In this document: positions 18,850-27,351 of the stretch, one piece after another | Layout of the letters: each line of letters opens with the position of its first letter | How positions within the stretch are numbered: position 1 is the stretch's first letter | DNA from: Bryobacterales bacterium | GTDB lineage: Bacteria; Acidobacteriota; Terriglobia; Bryobacterales; Bryobacteraceae | Direction: 5' to 3' | DNA: 64,000 nt | NCBI GenBank assembly: GCA_003166865.1 | Contig: PMUP01000025.1 | Span: forward strand, 41,545 to 105,544 | The notes under the pieces: generated by a model | Database searches by the model: none | Told to the model about the DNA's origin: nothing | The model's input: the letters and a program-made list of their open reading frames with translations, nothing else | Position numbers and translations under genes: made by a program

Positions 18850-19404
18850 CTAGTGTCTCGTTTCCAGTTTCTCGTCCGCTTCGTCCACTGCCGCGTTGCG
18901 CGGAACGGGGGGCGCAAGGCGCAGCTTCTTGGCTTCCAGTGAAATCGCCAACGCACCCGAGCGCGTCACTTCGATTTCGCCATAGCTGCGCATCACGTCC
19001 AGAAATTCGTCCAGCTTCTCGGAATCGCCCGTAACTTCCAACGCAAAGCCCTCGGTGGATGAATCCACCACGCGAGCGCCGAAGATCTCCGCCTCTTTCA
19101 GGATGGCCGTGCGGCTGGCCAGCGGCGCGCGCACGCGCAGCAGCGCCATTTCGCGTTTGACGGCTGGCGAGTCAGTGAGGTCTGAAGCCTGCAGGACGTT
19201 GACGAGCTTGTTCATCTGCTTGATCACTTGCGAGCGCAGTTGCGGCTCAATGTCGACCACGATCGTCATTCGCGACAGCGTCGGGTCCAGCGTCCGAGCG
19301 ACAGTCAAACTCTCGATGTTGTAACCGCGCGCGCTCAAAAGGCCCGTGATGCGCATCAGCGCACCCGGTTTATTTTCCACCAGCAGTGAAATCAGTTGCA
19401 GCAT
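18850..19404 (-). CDS. ilvN: Acetolactate synthase small (regulatory) subunit
   Basis: A 184-residue subunit with an N-terminal ACT domain (LISLLVENKPGALMRITGLLSARGYNIESLTVA) and the typical C-terminal half (REMALLRVRA, ARVVDSSTEGFALEVTGDSEKLDEFLDVMRSYG). It binds valine and similar amino acids and controls the IlvB catalytic subunit. It lies 9 bases after ilvB in the operon. Length is slightly greater than the E. coli IlvH type because of a short charged tail. Confidence 0.94.
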   Translation of the reverse strand: MLQLISLLVENKPGALMRITGLLSARGYNIESLTVARTLDPTLSRMTIVVDIEPQLRSQVIKQMNKLVNVLQASDLTDSPAVKREMALLRVRAPLASRTAILKEAEIFGARVVDSSTEGFALEVTGDSEKLDEFLDVMRSYGEIEVTRSGALAISLEAKKLRLAPPVPRNAAVDEADEKLETRH

Positions 19405-19413
19405 CTTCGGCCC

Positions 19414-21177
19414 CTACGCTTCCACCGGTTGCGGCGGTCCCAACACCATCTCGTTGATCGCCCCGCCCGCCGGCACCATGGGATATACGTTCTCATATCG
19501 CGCCACGCGCACATTCAAAAGGTACGGACCGGGCTCGCGCACCGCTTCCTCGAGCGCCGGAGCGAGCTGATGCGCACCGTCAATGGTCCGGCCTTTGAAT
19601 CCGTAGGCCGCGGCCAGCTTCTCGGCGTCCGGGAAGGAGTTCAGTTCGGCCTGGGATATTCGGTTGTTATAGAACAGCTCCTGCCATTGGCGGATCATTC
19701 CCAGATAGCCGTTATTCACAACAATGATCTTGATCGGCAGCGCGTGATTCGCGATGGTGGCGAGCTCGGGAATCGACATCTGGAAGCCACCGTCGCCCAC
19801 GATGGAGAACACCAGCTTGTCGGGGCGCGCGAATTGCGCTCCGATGGCGGCCGGCAGGCCAAAGCCCATCGCGCCCAGTCCGCCCGAGTTGATCCACAGG
19901 CGCGGCGAGTTGAAGCGGATGAACTGCGCCGCCCACATCTGGTGCTGGCCGACGTCGGACGTCACGATGGCTCGGCCGCCCGAAAGCCGATCGATTTCAC
20001 GCATCACATGCTGCGGTTTGATCTCGCTGGTGGACACTTCCGGCAACAGCGGATGCTCGGCTTTCCAATCGTGAATCTGACGCCACCAATCGGCGCGCGC
20101 GGGCGCATTCTGTTCTCGGGCTTGCGGCGCCAATTCGTGCAGAACTTTGTTCAGTTTATCGAGCACCCGCTTGACGTCGCCCACGATGGGCAGATCGGCC
20201 ACGCGGTTCTTGCCGATTTCCGCCGGATCGATATCCACGTGGATCACCTTGGCATGCGGTGCGAACGCCGCCAGGCGGCCTGTCACGCGGTCGTCAAAGC
20301 GAACGCCCAAAGCGATCAACAGATCCGCGCCCGACATGCCCATGTTGGACGCATAGCTGCCATGCATGCCCGGCATGCTGATGTAGTTCGGATGCTCGGC
20401 CGGCAATCCGCCCAGCCCCATCAGGGTGGTGACCGCGGGTGCATCCACCAGTTCCACGAACTCGCGCAGTTCCTCGGATGCGTCCGCCGCGATGATGCCG
20501 CCGCCCGCGTATACGAATGGCCGCCGCGATTCCCAGATCATCTGCGCCGCGCGCCGGATTTGGCCGGTGTGACCCTCGGTGAAAACCTTGTACCCCGGCA
20601 GATGGATGGACGAAACGGGGGTGTAGTGCGCCTGGGCTTGGAAGACGTCCTTGGGAATGTCGACGAGCACGGGACCCGGCCGTCCGCTCGACGCAATGTA
20701 GAACGCCTCGTGAACCACTTGCGGCAGTTCCGCGATGGTCTTCACCAGGAAATTGTGTTTCGTGCAAGAGCGCGTGATGCCGAACGTGTCGGCTTCCTGA
20801 AACGCATCGCTGCCGATCAGTTTGGTCGAAACCTGGCCCGTGATCGCGACCACTGGAATGGAATCCATCATCGAATCCACCAGCCCGGTCACCAGATTCG
20901 TGGCGCCGGGACCGGACGTGGCGCAGCAAACACCCACTCGTCCAGTGGATCGGGCATAACCCTCGGCCGCGAATGCCGCGTTCTGTTCGTGCCGCACCAG
21001 AATGTGGCGGATCGGATGGTCATAAAGAGCGTCATACAACGGCAGCGTGACGCCTCCCGGGTAGCCGAAAATGCAATCTACATTCTCGCGAACCAGACAT
21101 TCCAGAAGAATCTGGGAGCCGGACATCAGTTTCGATTCCGTCACGCCGCTCGTTCGATGCACTGTGCTCGTCGACAT
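19414..21177 (-). CDS. ilvB: Acetolactate synthase large (catalytic) subunit
   Basis: A 587-residue ThDP enzyme. The catalytic Glu lies in RHEQNAAFAAEGYAR (~residue 61), the ThDP motif is GDGGFQMSIPELATIANHALPIKIIVVNN, and FDDRVTGRL marks the FAD-binding middle domain. It joins two pyruvates to acetolactate, or pyruvate with 2-oxobutyrate. First structural gene of ilvBN-ilvC-cimA. A strong ribosome site (GGGAGG) stands 5-6 bases before the ATG at 21177. The 230 bases upstream hold a leader peptide and an attenuator hairpin. Confidence 0.96.
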   Translation of the reverse strand: MSTSTVHRTSGVTESKLMSGSQILLECLVRENVDCIFGYPGGVTLPLYDALYDHPIRHILVRHEQNAAFAAEGYARSTGRVGVCCATSGPGATNLVTGLVDSMMDSIPVVAITGQVSTKLIGSDAFQEADTFGITRSCTKHNFLVKTIAELPQVVHEAFYIASSGRPGPVLVDIPKDVFQAQAHYTPVSSIHLPGYKVFTEGHTGQIRRAAQMIWESRRPFVYAGGGIIAADASEELREFVELVDAPAVTTLMGLGGLPAEHPNYISMPGMHGSYASNMGMSGADLLIALGVRFDDRVTGRLAAFAPHAKVIHVDIDPAEIGKNRVADLPIVGDVKRVLDKLNKVLHELAPQAREQNAPARADWWRQIHDWKAEHPLLPEVSTSEIKPQHVMREIDRLSGGRAIVTSDVGQHQMWAAQFIRFNSPRLWINSGGLGAMGFGLPAAIGAQFARPDKLVFSIVGDGGFQMSIPELATIANHALPIKIIVVNNGYLGMIRQWQELFYNNRISQAELNSFPDAEKLAAAYGFKGRTIDGAHQLAPALEEAVREPGPYLLNVRVARYENVYPMVPAGGAINEMVLGPPQPVEA

Positions 21178-21202
21178 CTATCCTCCCTAAATCAACTCCC
21201 CT

Positions 21203-21253
21203 AAAAATCAAAAGGCCACCGAGTGGTTTTTCTTTCCCCACCCGATGGCCTTT
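21203..21253 (-). terminator. ilv operon attenuator hairpin
   Basis: On the minus strand AAAGGCCATCGGGTGG (from 21253) pairs over all 16 positions, with two G-U pairs, with CCACTCGGTGGCCTTT (ending at 21211); the loop is GGAAAGAAAAA. Two short T tracts follow (TTTTGATTTTT, to 21203), making an intrinsic terminator only ~25 bases before ilvB. Upstream, CCGAAGC (21326-21320) can pair with GCTTCGG (21273-21267), and GGGCTTCGG can alternatively pair with CCGAA just before the terminator arm, giving the pause and antiterminator structures expected of attenuation. Confidence 0.85.
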
Positions 21254-21275
21254 CGGAAACTGTTGTCCGAAGCCC

Positions 21276-21407
21276 TCAAGCGGGGCTGGGTACTACGACC
21301 GTAATAAGAATAGGCCGGAGCTTCGGAACTTGACCACTTGAAAAGGCAGACGCATTCGTACCCGGTAAAGTACGCGACACGTCAATTTGCCCTTTCAACG
21401 TGATCAT
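21276..21407 (-). CDS. ilv leader peptide
   Basis: A 43-codon ORF from the ATG at 21407 to TGA at 21276 in the ilvB leader. It ends ILITVVVPSPA, so six of seven consecutive codons (21316-21296) call for Ile, Leu or Val, the end products of the operon. The block sits between the two arms of the CCGAAGC/GCTTCGG pause stem. Stalling at these codons when branched amino acids are scarce would free the second arm to form the antiterminator. The predicted transcription start is almost at the ATG, so the message may be leaderless. A GTG at 21377 is an alternative start in the same frame. Confidence 0.75.
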   Translation of the reverse strand: MITLKGQIDVSRTLPGTNASAFSSGQVPKLRPILITVVVPSPA

Positions 21408-21414
21408 TGGATTT

Positions 21415-21443
21415 AGATTATCGTAGCAGCGTGGCAAATGCAA
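21415..21443 (-). promoter_or_regulatory. Candidate promoter of the ilv operon
   Basis: On the minus strand TTGCAT (21443-21438) and TAATCT (21420-21415) are separated by 17 bases. The predicted start site is about 21408, next to the leader-peptide ATG. Both boxes deviate from consensus at two or three positions, so this is a moderate call supported mainly by position. Confidence 0.5.
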
Positions 21444-21496
21444 GGGGGTGTTTGTATAAATTCTGTTAATCCAAGCATTCGCGCCGGCCTATGCAT

Positions 21497-21520
21497 TTGT
21501 ACGGTTTGAATGTGTACAAT
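21497..21520 (+). promoter_or_regulatory. Operator and -10 box of the toxin-antitoxin pair
   Basis: A perfect inverted repeat TTGTAC (21497-21502) and GTACAA (21514-21519) with an 11-base spacer overlaps a good -10 hexamer TACAAT (21515-21520). Ribbon-helix-helix antitoxins usually repress their own operon from such palindromes, so this is the likely autoregulatory site. TAGGAG (21527-21532) is the ribosome site of the antitoxin gene. Confidence 0.6.
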
Positions 21521-21541
21521 ATTGGTTAGGAGTCGCTGCCT

Positions 21542-21823
21542 ATGCCAAGAAGAGCGGTTGAAGACAATAGCCGGATGTCCCTGCGGATTCGCGCCGAGGA
21601 AAAAGCGCTGCTCTTGCGCGCGGTGGCGCTGAACAATACGGACCTTACGGATTTTGTCCTTCGTCACGCCTTACTTGCCGCCAAGTCCGTCATCGAGGCG
21701 GCGGATCACGTGCAGCTCTCTGCGAGGGACAGTTCACGGGTTCTCGATCTGCTGGAGAATCCGCCTCCGCCTAACGCGAAACTGCTGGCGGCTGCTCGGG
21801 CTTTGCCAAAGCGACGATCATAA
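21542..21823 (+). CDS. DUF1778 (TacA-type) antitoxin
   Basis: A 93-residue DUF1778 antitoxin. The N-terminal part (RMSLRIRAEEKALLLRAVALNNTDLTDFVLRHAL) is the ribbon-helix-helix DNA-binding region, and the Pro-rich C-terminus (LLENPPPPNAKLLAAARAL) is the stretch that wraps around the acetyltransferase toxin. It neutralises the toxin encoded 2 bases downstream and presumably represses the pair through the palindrome overlapping its -10 box. Confidence 0.9.
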   Translation: MPRRAVEDNSRMSLRIRAEEKALLLRAVALNNTDLTDFVLRHALLAAKSVIEAADHVQLSARDSSRVLDLLENPPPPNAKLLAAARALPKRRS

Positions 21824-21825
21824 TC

Positions 21826-22347
21826 GTGGCGGCGTGGCACGAAGAGCCGATTACCAAGAAACATGACCGCGAAGCCTTCGACTGCGGCGAAGAAGCGCTG
21901 AATGAATTCTTGCGCCGTCACGCCCGCAAGAGCCACGAACTGGGCGGCGCGAAAACGTTCCTTGCCATTGATGATGCCGACAACAAAACCATTCTCGGAT
22001 TCTATAGTCTCAGCCCCGCTTCGGTTGACCATGCCCGAACGCCGGAGATTGCACGACGGGCGTTAGCGCGCCATGACGTTCCGGGCTTCCGCTTGGCGCG
22101 CCTGGCGGTGGATCGCAGGCTGCAGGGGCAGGGAATTGGCGGACAACTTCTCCTCGCGGCGGGGAGACGCTGCTTGTTGGCCGCAGCGGAGGTTGGCGGC
22201 GTGGTGCTTGTCATCGACGCCAAGAATGAAAGAGTAGCCGGATGGTACGCCAGCTATGGCGCTGTGCCGCTGCTGGACGCTCCGTTATCTCTGATGCTTC
22301 CGCTCGCGACAATCGAGGCCGCGCTCAAAAATGCCGGGAAATACTGA
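21826..22347 (+). CDS. GNAT toxin (TacT type)
   Basis: A 173-residue GNAT acetyltransferase of the toxin group. Typical features are FDCGEEALNEFLRRHARKSH near the N-terminus, LGFYSLSPASV, and the acetyl-CoA loop RLAVDRRLQGQGIGGQLL (R/QxxGxG/A). TacT-type toxins acetylate the amino acid on aminoacyl-tRNA and stop translation. The C-terminal WYASYGAVPLLDAPLSLMLPL is also usual. The start is a GTG 2 bases after the antitoxin stop. All visible motifs are intact, so the toxin is probably functional. Confidence 0.9.
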   Translation: MAAWHEEPITKKHDREAFDCGEEALNEFLRRHARKSHELGGAKTFLAIDDADNKTILGFYSLSPASVDHARTPEIARRALARHDVPGFRLARLAVDRRLQGQGIGGQLLLAAGRRCLLAAAEVGGVVLVIDAKNERVAGWYASYGAVPLLDAPLSLMLPLATIEAALKNAGKY

Positions 22348-22391
22348 AGCGTTGAGATTGCAGTCCAGCGTTCATCAAAACAGCACAATCG

Positions 22392-23435
22392 TCAATGGCG
22401 ATGCTTGGGATTGTTCCGCATGGCTTTGTGAATTGCCTTCCATTTGGCCTTTACGGCGGTTCTGGCGAGCGCGTCCTCTTTGAGCATTTCGTGTCGCAGT
22501 TCAGCTTGTAACTTGCAGTAGCTGCGCCATCGCGACGAGTCGATCTCGCCCCTTCTCAACGCACTTTGGACTGCGCAATCGGGCTCGTTTGTATGGGTGC
22601 AGTCACCGAACCGGCATTCAGAGGCAAGAGCGGCCACGTCATCGAACACCTCATCCAGGGAATCTTCAGTTGCCCATAACTGCAACTCACGCATTCCGGG
22701 GGTGTCAATAACTGCGCCCCCTTCCGGCAGCGGGATAAGCATGCGGCTTGTGGTTGCGTGGCGGCCACGTGAATCCGCCTCGCGGACCGGCAGGGTAATC
22801 TGACTCTGCTCGCCGATGAGCGCGTTCACGATTGTCGATTTTCCCACTCCGGATGATCCAAGAAACGCGACTGTCCGGCCGCGGATCACGGACCGGAGAT
22901 CCTGCACGCTCTCGCGCGCATTCATGACCAGGTGTGGAACGCGTTGCGCCACGGCGGTAACCTGTTCAAGCCGCGCCGAGAGGGCGTCGCAGAGGTCGGA
23001 TTTATTCAGTACGATCAGCGCGTCCCCACCGCTCTCATGGGCCAACACCAGGTAACGCTCCAGACGCCGCACATTGAAATCGCCGTCCAGCCCGCAGACG
23101 ATCACCGCCAGATCCACGTTAGCTGCGATCACCTGCTCGGCGACTGTTCTGCCGGCGACGCGGCGAGAGAACTTGGTCCGCCGCGGGAGTACAGCTTCGA
23201 TCAAGGCCAGTTTTGGATCGACCTGCCGCGCTGCCACCCAGTCGCCGACCGCAGGCAGGACAGCGTCATACCGCAACCGCCCGGCGGGAACGGCTTCGTA
23301 ATCCCCGCCCTCGAGATAGATTCGATATTGCTCATGAGCCGCGAAGGAAACCCGCCCGAGTTCCAATCGCTGAGCCGCGTGCGGCTCGAAAAGCTCACGG
23401 ATATGAGCATCCGCTCCAATCTGTTCCAGAAACAT
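22392..23435 (-). CDS. rsgA: Ribosome small-subunit-dependent GTPase A
   Basis: A ~347-residue circularly permuted GTPase that helps mature the 30S subunit. The OB-fold N-domain is followed by permuted G motifs: NKSD (G4), GSSGVGKST (G1), and DTPGMRELQL (G3). The C-terminal zinc site is present in SECRFGDCTHTNEPDCAV (Cys-Cys-His-Cys). I chose the ATG at 23435 because GGAG lies 9 bases upstream; an ATG at 23462 in the same frame would add 9 residues. Single-gene unit, convergent with the toxin gene. Confidence 0.92.
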   Translation of the reverse strand: MFLEQIGADAHIRELFEPHAAQRLELGRVSFAAHEQYRIYLEGGDYEAVPAGRLRYDAVLPAVGDWVAARQVDPKLALIEAVLPRRTKFSRRVAGRTVAEQVIAANVDLAVIVCGLDGDFNVRRLERYLVLAHESGGDALIVLNKSDLCDALSARLEQVTAVAQRVPHLVMNARESVQDLRSVIRGRTVAFLGSSGVGKSTIVNALIGEQSQITLPVREADSRGRHATTSRMLIPLPEGGAVIDTPGMRELQLWATEDSLDEVFDDVAALASECRFGDCTHTNEPDCAVQSALRRGEIDSSRWRSYCKLQAELRHEMLKEDALARTAVKAKWKAIHKAMRNNPKHRH

Positions 23436-23493
23436 TTCTGTTCGCTCCAAGCCGAGACACACTTCACCCTTGGGGATTTAGTGAGTTGTCATG

Positions 23494-23514
23494 AAAGGCG
23501 CAACTCGCGCCTTT
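23494..23514. other. 8-bp perfect hairpin upstream of rsgA
   Basis: AAAGGCGC and GCGCCTTT with a 5-base loop (AACTC) lie in the gap between the divergent rsgA and epimerase genes. The stem is strong, but a short T3 ends each arm and there is no longer T-run, so whether it is a terminator or an operator is not clear. Confidence 0.4.
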
Positions 23515-23618
23515 AGCGAACAGTCATAGGCGGCTCTCTCTAGGTAATAACATACTCGGGTTGGCCGCCAAGCGACCTCCCGCCAGCTCTTCGGACGTGG
23601 GCCTGATATCGTGGAAAA

Positions 23619-24682
23619 ATGAGGCTTCTGATCATCGGCGGCACCGGCTTCATGGGACCGTCCGTGTTGAACAGGCTGGCGGCCGAAGGGCACGATTTGG
23701 CGGTCTATCATCGCGGGGTCTCCCGGCCATCGCTGCCTGCGGGAGTGCGTGAGATCCTGGGCGACCAGCGCGAGCTTGCGAAATCTGCGCCCGAGTTCCG
23801 CGATTTCTCCCCCGACGTCGTAGTCAACTTCATCCTCGCGAGCGAACGCCAAGCCCAGACCACCATGGACGTGTTCCGCGGAATCGCGCACCGCGTTGTG
23901 GCGCTGAGCAGCGGCGATGTCTATCGCGCTGCCGGAATCCTACACGGCACCGAGCCCGGCCCGCTCCAGCCGATGCCGCTGACAGAAGAGTCGGATCTGC
24001 GCACGAAAGGCCAGACCTATCGTGAAGAAGTGATGGACTCGATCCGCATAAGACTGCCCTGGGTGGATGACGACTACGACAAGATCCCAGTGGAACGAAC
24101 GGTCCTGAGCGATCCGGAACTGGCCGGTACGATCCTGCGCTTGCCGATGGTCTACGGCCCGGGCGACGCGTTTCACCGTTGCATCCATACCTCAAGAGAA
24201 TGGACGACAGCAGGCCTGCGATTCTGATCCAGGAGGACGCGGCGCAATGGCGCGGTCCGCGCGGCTACGTGGAGAATGTGGCTGCTGGAATTACGCTGGC
24301 GGCGACGGCATCGAAGGCCGCGGGGCGTATTTACAATTTAGCCGAGCCGCAATCGTTTTCCGAACTCGAGTGGGCGCAGCAAATCGCGCGCGTCGCGGAA
24401 TGGACCGGCTCAGTGCTGACCATGTCCGTGGATCTCATTCCCGCGCATTTGAAACTTCCGTACAATTCGGCGCAGCACTGGACCATGAGCAGCGCGAGAA
24501 TTCGCGAGGAGCTGGGCTATGCCGAACCCGTGCCGATCGAGACTGCGCTCGCCCGCACCATTGAGTGGGAGCGCGCGAATCCGCCGGGCGAGATCGACCC
24601 GGGCCAGTTCGATTATGCCGCTGAGGATGCAGCTCTCGAGCGGCTTCGTGTGAGCGAAAGAATCGCGCTCTCCGGAGCCTAA
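23619..24682 (+). pseudogene. NAD-dependent epimerase/dehydratase, split by a frameshift
   Basis: The first 187 codons read LIIGGTGFMGPSVLNRLAAEGH, the NAD-binding glycine motif of extended SDRs, through MVYGPGDAFHR. There the frame shifts near 24178: the other frame continues HPYLKRMDDSRPAILIQED and runs to the stop at 24682 with good family character (GPRGYVENVAAGITLA, YNLAEPQSFSELEWAQQIA). One missing base in CACCG-TTG explains the break. Joined, the product would be about 354 residues, a normal length for a nucleotide-sugar epimerase-like protein. Either a very recent pseudogene or a sequencing deletion. Confidence 0.85.
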
Positions 24683-24702
24683 GCGTTCAGATCACGGCCT
24701 GG

Positions 24703-25809
24703 TCACTTCGCCGGATGAAGAATCAGCTTCTGCACGCGCCAATTCAAGATCTCCGCGGTGTAGATTTCATTCTCGGCCGGGCACGCCATTTCGTGAATCC
24801 ATCCGAACTGCTTCGGTTGGTGACCCATGCTGCCGAAAACGCCCAGGACTTTGCCGTCCAGCGTCAGTTTATACACGCGCCCCGGATATGCGTCCGCGCT
24901 GTAGAGGTACTGCGTGGGCCCGGGTGTGATGCAAATGGCCCACGGCGCTCCGCTTTGCATCGTTCCATTGGGCGGCGGCGCTCCTACCGTATCGGGAGGT
25001 TGAGCCGCGGGCGGATTGCCCATCCACATGTGGACCCCGGCTGGGACCGGCACATCAATGGTGATCTGGCGCAGGAACGTTCCGTCGGGGTCAAAAACCT
25101 GAATGCGCCGGTTGCCGCGATCCGCCACATAGATGTTGCCTTTGTCGTCCGAAGCGATGCTGTGCGGCGTGTTGAACTCTCCTTGCCCTGTGCCAGGAGT
25201 GCCCCACTGCTTCACCCAATCACCGTTCTTGTCGAACTTGGCGACACGCGAGTTGACGTAGCCATCGCTGATGAAGATGTCGCCCTGCGGATCCCAGGTG
25301 ACATCGGTGGGCTGCCGGAACTGGCCGTTCACTGCTGGACGCGGCTTGGGCACCCGTTTCCACGGCTCCGCGCCTTCGTCGGACGCTTCCTTCTTGCGCC
25401 CGAACACCATCACCACACGGCCCTCGGGATTGAATTTGATCACCATGTCCGAGCCTTTGTCGATGGCCCAGAGATTGTCGTCCTTGTCCACGCGGATGGC
25501 GTGCGCGAAGGACCAGGCGTATAGATTGTGGCCGACCTCTCGAATGTATTTGCCGTCCGGGCCGAACTCGAGAATCTGCGCGGCGGTAGCGCCGTAGGCT
25601 GGCCCGGTGGTGTTGCCCCGCGAAAAGACGAACACGTGCTTCTTCGAGTTCACCGCGACGCCCGACGCCTCGCCCAGATACAGATCCGGCGGAAGCTTCA
25701 GGAAATTGGGAACCGATTCGTAGGGGATCTCCGGGACCTGTGGTCCCAGGTCATCGCCGAACGCAACAGCACTGCAAAATACAACGGCAAGGGTCCAATA
25801 GCGCGTCAT
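24703..25809 (-). CDS. Secreted NHL-repeat (peptidylglycine lyase-like) protein
   Basis: A 368-residue exported beta-propeller. It starts with a signal peptide (MTRYWTLAVVFCSAVAFGDD), then NHL-type repeats: GEASGVAVNSKKHVFVFSRG, WAFAHAIRVDKDDNLWAIDKGSD, FRQPTDVTWDPQGDIFISDGY, FNTPHSIASDDKGNIYVADRG. The arrangement resembles the peptidyl-alpha-hydroxyglycine alpha-amidating lyase fold, a group expanded in Solibacter-like genomes, whose bacterial members have no proven activity. It converges on the broken epimerase with 20 bases between stops. Confidence 0.8.
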   Translation of the reverse strand: MTRYWTLAVVFCSAVAFGDDLGPQVPEIPYESVPNFLKLPPDLYLGEASGVAVNSKKHVFVFSRGNTTGPAYGATAAQILEFGPDGKYIREVGHNLYAWSFAHAIRVDKDDNLWAIDKGSDMVIKFNPEGRVVMVFGRKKEASDEGAEPWKRVPKPRPAVNGQFRQPTDVTWDPQGDIFISDGYVNSRVAKFDKNGDWVKQWGTPGTGQGEFNTPHSIASDDKGNIYVADRGNRRIQVFDPDGTFLRQITIDVPVPAGVHMWMGNPPAAQPPDTVGAPPPNGTMQSGAPWAICITPGPTQYLYSADAYPGRVYKLTLDGKVLGVFGSMGHQPKQFGWIHEMACPAENEIYTAEILNWRVQKLILHPAK

Positions 25810-25850
25810 GCTAGCCTCCTCAGGTACGCAGTGCTACAATATCAAATCTC

Positions 25851-25890
25851 AGGGCTAGCAGCGCACAGACAGGGCTAGCAGCGCACAGAT
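25851..25890. repeat. 20-bp tandem duplication
   Basis: A 20-base unit starting AGGGCTAGCAGCGCACAGA occurs twice head to tail, the copies differing only at the last base (C or T). A third partial AGG follows. It sits between the NHL protein start and the end of the GH79-like gene. Probably replication slippage. Confidence 0.85.
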
Positions 25891-25901
25891 AGGAGCACCG
25901 A

Positions 25902-27341
25902 TCAGTGCAACCGGAGCATGGTCGCGCTGCCTGCCGGAACATCTAGCTCCATCTCGCCACCCACTACGCGTACCCGCTCGGACGGGCCGGGGGCCCATTT
26001 ACCCGCACTGCTGACCGGCGATCCACCTAACAGCAGACCATCTTTGCTCGAAAGCGACGGCGCGGTGAGCCGGAGCGCAGTTGCGGTGGCGATTCCGGGA
26101 CATGCCGCGCGCACGTGAGCCTCGCGTGTCGCTTCTTTGTTCACTAGCGTCAGCCAGATGTTGCCGTTATCCGAACGCACCGCATAGGCCGTGATGTTCA
26201 GCCCGCCGGTGTCTATAGTCAACTTGATGCGATCTCCGCGGCTGGCCACTCGAAACGCGAGCATCCCATAGTACAAAGGCTGGGCCCGGTAGACATGGGC
26301 TGAATCGACAATAACCGGCGAGTACCAGCTCACAAAGCCCAACTGGTTGACCCCGGTTTCCAAGTTAACGCCGGCGGCGTTGAACTGCGCTAGCGTGAAC
26401 AGGAAATCGAGGCCCCAGAGACTTGCGGCCATCGTGTCGCTTACTCCGGGCTTGCCGCCGCCAAAGCAGGAATTGGTTTCGCAAATTCGATAGCGCACCC
26501 CGGCCGAGCGAGAGGCCGACTCTATCCGCCCGAGGGTACCCGCCAGAACTTCATTCGGCTTCAGCAGGTTTTCTATCGTGCTGGCCGGATTTTCCGGAGG
26601 GCCCTCTGCATAGTGATGTTGCGTGAGCAACTGGAGATCCTTAGCTTCGGTGGTCGCGAATTGCTCCAGCCAGTCGGTCTGAACGAAAACGTCGGGCCCG
26701 GCAAACGGCGCGTTCGGAAGCCTGTTCCGAATGGCCTTCTTGAACCGGCTGTACTCGGCGTAGTAATCGGCGTAAGAGTAGTTGCCAGGCCGGTGGGTCC
26801 CGGGGAACAGATCTGGCTCATTGCCAATCTCGAACGCCAGCAGACTACCGCCCATGATGGCCGCCACCGCGACGGCTTCATCGACGGCTTGGTCCATCGT
26901 TCCTCGGCCCAGATTGAGTCCCCAGATCAGCCGCCAGCCCGTGGCGCGAAGAAACGTGCCAAGGTCGACCAGGCCGCGGCGATCGACCACCGTTCCCGCG
27001 GGCGACGAAACTGCGGGGCCATCTGGCGACCACGAGTGGTAGTCGGATGTGTTGCCACCAATCCGAATGACGCCGCGAGGTCCCAGCGTGCGCACAAACT
27101 GCACATAGCCCTGGTTAGCGCTGGTGAGCAAACCACGTTCGGACACCGAAGAAACCTCATAACCGAGCCCCATGAAATCGGTTGGGATTCGGCCAAGCCG
27201 CGCTTGGGGCTGCACCTGGACCCGCACGGCGTAGCTCGGTTTGGCTTGCGCCAGGCTGCGGATTGGGAGTGCGGCAACCGGTACTCCAAGAAGCCCGGAG
27301 ATGAACGCGCGCCGGTTTGAGAGAGCACGAGTCAAGTCCAT
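25902..27341 (-). CDS. GH79-like glycoside hydrolase (Tat-like signal)
   Basis: A 479-residue exported enzyme. The N-terminus (MDLTRALSNRRAFISGLLGVP) has a twin-arginine and a hydrophobic stretch, so Tat export is likely. The barrel has a probable acid/base in FEIGNEPDLF (~residue 172) and a probable nucleophile Glu in CETNSCFGG (~288), the clan-A arrangement of heparanase and beta-glucuronidase (GH79). The C-terminal beta domain (NITAYAVRSDNGNIWLTLVNKE) also fits GH79. It probably cleaves uronic-acid-containing glycans. The ORF extends to 27461, but the signal peptide fixes the start at 27341. It is 10 bases downstream of two membrane proteins of probable sugar transfer. Confidence 0.8.
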   Translation of the reverse strand: MDLTRALSNRRAFISGLLGVPVAALPIRSLAQAKPSYAVRVQVQPQARLGRIPTDFMGLGYEVSSVSERGLLTSANQGYVQFVRTLGPRGVIRIGGNTSDYHSWSPDGPAVSSPAGTVVDRRGLVDLGTFLRATGWRLIWGLNLGRGTMDQAVDEAVAVAAIMGGSLLAFEIGNEPDLFPGTHRPGNYSYADYYAEYSRFKKAIRNRLPNAPFAGPDVFVQTDWLEQFATTEAKDLQLLTQHHYAEGPPENPASTIENLLKPNEVLAGTLGRIESASRSAGVRYRICETNSCFGGGKPGVSDTMAASLWGLDFLFTLAQFNAAGVNLETGVNQLGFVSWYSPVIVDSAHVYRAQPLYYGMLAFRVASRGDRIKLTIDTGGLNITAYAVRSDNGNIWLTLVNKEATREAHVRAACPGIATATALRLTAPSLSSKDGLLLGGSPVSSAGKWAPGPSERVRVVGGEMELDVPAGSATMLRLH

Positions 27342-27351
27342 CGCCCCGCGT

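Noticed and set aside
23494..23514. rsgA upstream hairpin as an intrinsic terminator
   Set aside because: No T-run beyond three bases on either strand, and it lies between divergent genes rather than after one.
25851..25890. CRISPR-like repeats
   Set aside because: Only two directly adjoining copies without spacers; a tandem duplication, not an array.
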